This document shows, one piece after another, positions 6,193-7,742 of a stretch of 7,742 bases of DNA. The notes under the pieces were generated by a model that saw nothing but the letters and a program-made list of their open reading frames with translations, was not told where the DNA came from and did not search any database. The translations under genes and the position numbers were made by a program. The DNA comes from Acetobacteraceae bacterium (lineage in GTDB: Bacteria > Pseudomonadota > Alphaproteobacteria > Acetobacterales > Acetobacteraceae), in assembly GCA_027311485.1 (NCBI GenBank), contig DAICYU010000182.1:1-7742 (forward strand), written 5' to 3'. The stretch's first letter is position 1. Every line of letters begins with the position of its first letter.

Positions 6193-6373
6193 GACGGTTC
6201 CGTCCCGCGGGCGGTTTGACCGGCGGCATCGTCGCATCGGAAGATTACCGACGGGTTAACGGCGCTGGCCCCGATGAGGATGGTCCGAACGCGGCGAAAG
6301 GCGATCAAAGGGTTGCGGCCCGCCCCCAACCGGCGCCATAGACAGTGCGCTTAAGACAGAGGATTGCAGACCC
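6193..6373. promoter_or_regulatory. Divergent control region between FkbH-type gene and thrS
   Basis: No gene is seen here apart from the possible 15-codon N-terminal extension of the FkbH-type gene (to 6237). For thrS, TTGCGG (6313-6318), an 18-base spacer and CATAGA (6337-6342) form a weak promoter, and AGAGGA (6358-6363) is the ribosome site. For the minus strand, TTGATC (6303-6308) with a 17-base spacer and GACCAT (6280-6285) is a poor but correctly spaced candidate. GACGG-TT-CCGTC (6193-6204) is an inverted repeat directly before the preferred FkbH start. No T-box, riboswitch or strong attenuator is apparent, although an autogenous ThrS leader structure cannot be excluded by eye. Confidence 0.3.
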
Positions 6374-7742
6374 ATGCCCGCCATTACCCTGCCCGACGGT
6401 TCCGTGCGCCAGTTCGACGCCCCCGTCACCGGCACGGACGTGGCCGCCGCCATCGGCCCCGGCCTGGCGCGCGCCGCGCTGGCGATGAAGCTCGACGGCA
6501 AGACGGTCGATCTGGCGACGTTGATCGACCGCGATGCCAACGTGGTGTTCGTCACCCGCAAGGACGCCGACGCGCTGGAAATGATCCGCCACGACGCAGC
6601 CCATGTGCTGGCCGAGGCGGTGCAGGAACTGTATCCGGGCACGCAGGTCACGATTGGCCCGTCGATCGAAAACGGGTTCTATTACGACTTCGCCCGGAAC
6701 GAGCCGTTCACGCCGGACGATTTTCCCGCGATCGAATCGAAGATGCGGGAAATCGTTGCTCGCGGCGCGCCGTTCGTCCGCAAGGAGATCGACCGCGATG
6801 AGGCGATCGCCTTCTTCCAGGCGAAGGGAGAGAAGTACAAGGCACAGCTGATCCAGGACCTGCCGACGAGCGAGACGATCTCACTCTACAGCCAAGGTGA
6901 CTGGGTGGACCTGTGCCGCGGCCCGCACATGCGGACCACCGCCGATATCGGGCCGGCGTTCAAGCTGATGAAGGTGGCCGGCGCGTACTGGCGCGGCGAC
7001 CACCGCAATGCGATGCTGTCGCGAATCTATGGCACCGCCTGGCGCGACCAGAAGGAGCTGGACGCGTATCTGCACCAGCTTGAGGAGGCGGAGCGCCGGG
7101 ACCACCGCCGCATCGGCAAGGAAATGGACCTGTTCCATATCCAGGAGGAAGCGGTCGGCAGCATCTTCTGGCACCCGAAAGGCTGGAAGCTTTACCGCAC
7201 GGTCGAGGCCTATATGCGCCGCCGGCTGGACGCGAACGGCTACCAGGAGGTGAAGACGCCGCAGCTGGTCGATCGCTCCTTGTGGGAGAAGTCCGGCCAC
7301 TGGGACAATTACCGGCAGAACATGTTCATCGCGCAGGTCGAGGAGGAGGACAAATTCCTCGCCCTGAAGCCGATGAACTGTCCCTGCCATGTGCAGATCT
7401 TCCGCCAGGGCGTGCGGTCTTACCGTGAGCTGCCTCTGCGCATGGCGGAGTTCGGGGCGTGCCATCGGTATGAGCCATCGGGCGCGCTGCACGGCATCAT
7501 GCGGGTGCGGGCGTTCACCCAGGATGACGCGCATATCTTCTGCACCGCCGACCAGATCGCGCCGGAGACGGTGCGGTTCGTGGAGCTGCTGTCCTCGATC
7601 TACACGGATTTCGGCTTTCCTGAATTCCGCATCAAGTTCAGCGACCGGCCGGAAGCACGCACGGGCAGCGACGCGGTTTGGGACCAGGCTGAGGGTGCGC
7701 TGCGCGAGGCGTGCGATATTGCCGGCGTCGATTTCACGCTGA
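6374..7742 (+). CDS. thrS: Threonine--tRNA ligase, C-terminus outside window
   Basis: Class II aminoacyl-tRNA synthetase that charges tRNA-Thr with threonine in the cytosol. The 456 residues present cover the N-terminal TGS domain (about 1-61), the editing domain with its metal-like residues His73, His77, Cys181 and His185 (HDAAH and CRGPH), and most of the catalytic core. Cys336 in MNCPCH and His387 in DDAHIF match two zinc ligands of the E. coli enzyme, and motif 2 with Arg365 appears as ACHRYEPSG (362-370). The third zinc histidine, motif 3 and the anticodon-binding domain, about 180 residues, lie beyond the window. The start at 6374 gives a normal TGS beginning (MPAITLPDGS) with AGAGGA 10 bases upstream. 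The final TGA of the window is out of frame. This core gene is divergent from the FkbH operon. Confidence 0.98.
   Translation, partial: MPAITLPDGSVRQFDAPVTGTDVAAAIGPGLARAALAMKLDGKTVDLATLIDRDANVVFVTRKDADALEMIRHDAAHVLAEAVQELYPGTQVTIGPSIENGFYYDFARNEPFTPDDFPAIESKMREIVARGAPFVRKEIDRDEAIAFFQAKGEKYKAQLIQDLPTSETISLYSQGDWVDLCRGPHMRTTADIGPAFKLMKVAGAYWRGDHRNAMLSRIYGTAWRDQKELDAYLHQLEEAERRDHRRIGKEMDLFHIQEEAVGSIFWHPKGWKLYRTVEAYMRRRLDANGYQEVKTPQLVDRSLWEKSGHWDNYRQNMFIAQVEEEDKFLALKPMNCPCHVQIFRQGVRSYRELPLRMAEFGACHRYEPSGALHGIMRVRAFTQDDAHIFCTADQIAPETVRFVELLSSIYTDFGFPEFRIKFSDRPEARTGSDAVWDQAEGALREACDIAGVDFTL

Noticed and set aside
6075..6329. Minus-strand 84-residue frame from a TTG codon, considered as a precursor peptide for the RRE-like protein
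   Set aside because: Most of it lies in another frame inside the FkbH-type gene, it has no ribosome site, and its composition looks like an out-of-frame read of that gene.
7740..7742. TGA at the end of the window as a stop codon for thrS
   Set aside because: It is out of frame: the reading frame has CTG at 7739-7741 and leaves one base. The protein also lacks its anticodon-binding domain at this point.

Overview
The window reads as chromosome of a high-GC Gram-negative bacterium. An alphaproteobacterium, perhaps of the Rhodospirillales, is my best guess from base composition, protein style and gene types; there is no rRNA or marker to prove it. Coding strands are dense, and all six genes look intact apart from the two cut by the window edges. 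I see no tRNA, rRNA, insertion sequence, CRISPR array or origin, and no stretch over 300 bases lacks a gene.

Left part (1-2877): a metabolic island. On the minus strand, reading right to left, are a two-lobed cupin protein (1223-1990), a 68-residue two-helix membrane protein of the DUF3311 type (862-1068) and a sodium/solute symporter of the SSS family (1-865, C-terminus beyond the window). The last two share a 4-base ATGA stop/start overlap. Diverging from the cupin gene is a short-chain dehydrogenase/reductase (2104-2877). The 113-base cupin/SDR gap holds a minus-strand promoter candidate with an inverted repeat over its -10 box, and two short palindromes upstream of the SDR. The simplest inference is uptake of a small organic acid or hydroxy/keto compound by the symporter and its conversion by the SDR, with the cupin as an enzyme or sensor in the same pathway. 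The substrate cannot be read from sequence.

Middle part (2931-6192 or 6237): a tightly coupled two-gene minus-strand operon. The first gene encodes a large multidomain FkbH-type protein: an N-terminal PqqD/RRE-like winged-helix region, an SGNH-like region, a HAD-IIIC (FkbH) domain and a GNAT-like C-terminus. The second gene overlaps it by 8 bases and encodes a protein with a cysteine-free redoxin-like N-terminal region and a C-terminal prolyl-4-hydroxylase-type Fe(II)/2-oxoglutarate dioxygenase domain. This is the most unusual part of the window. It looks like a compact modification cassette that would load or transfer an acyl or glyceryl-type group and hydroxylate a carrier-bound or peptide-like substrate, but no carrier protein or precursor peptide gene is visible here.

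Right part (6374-7742): the first 456 codons of threonyl-tRNA synthetase (thrS), a housekeeping gene divergent from the FkbH operon. The accessory cassette is therefore lodged beside a core locus.
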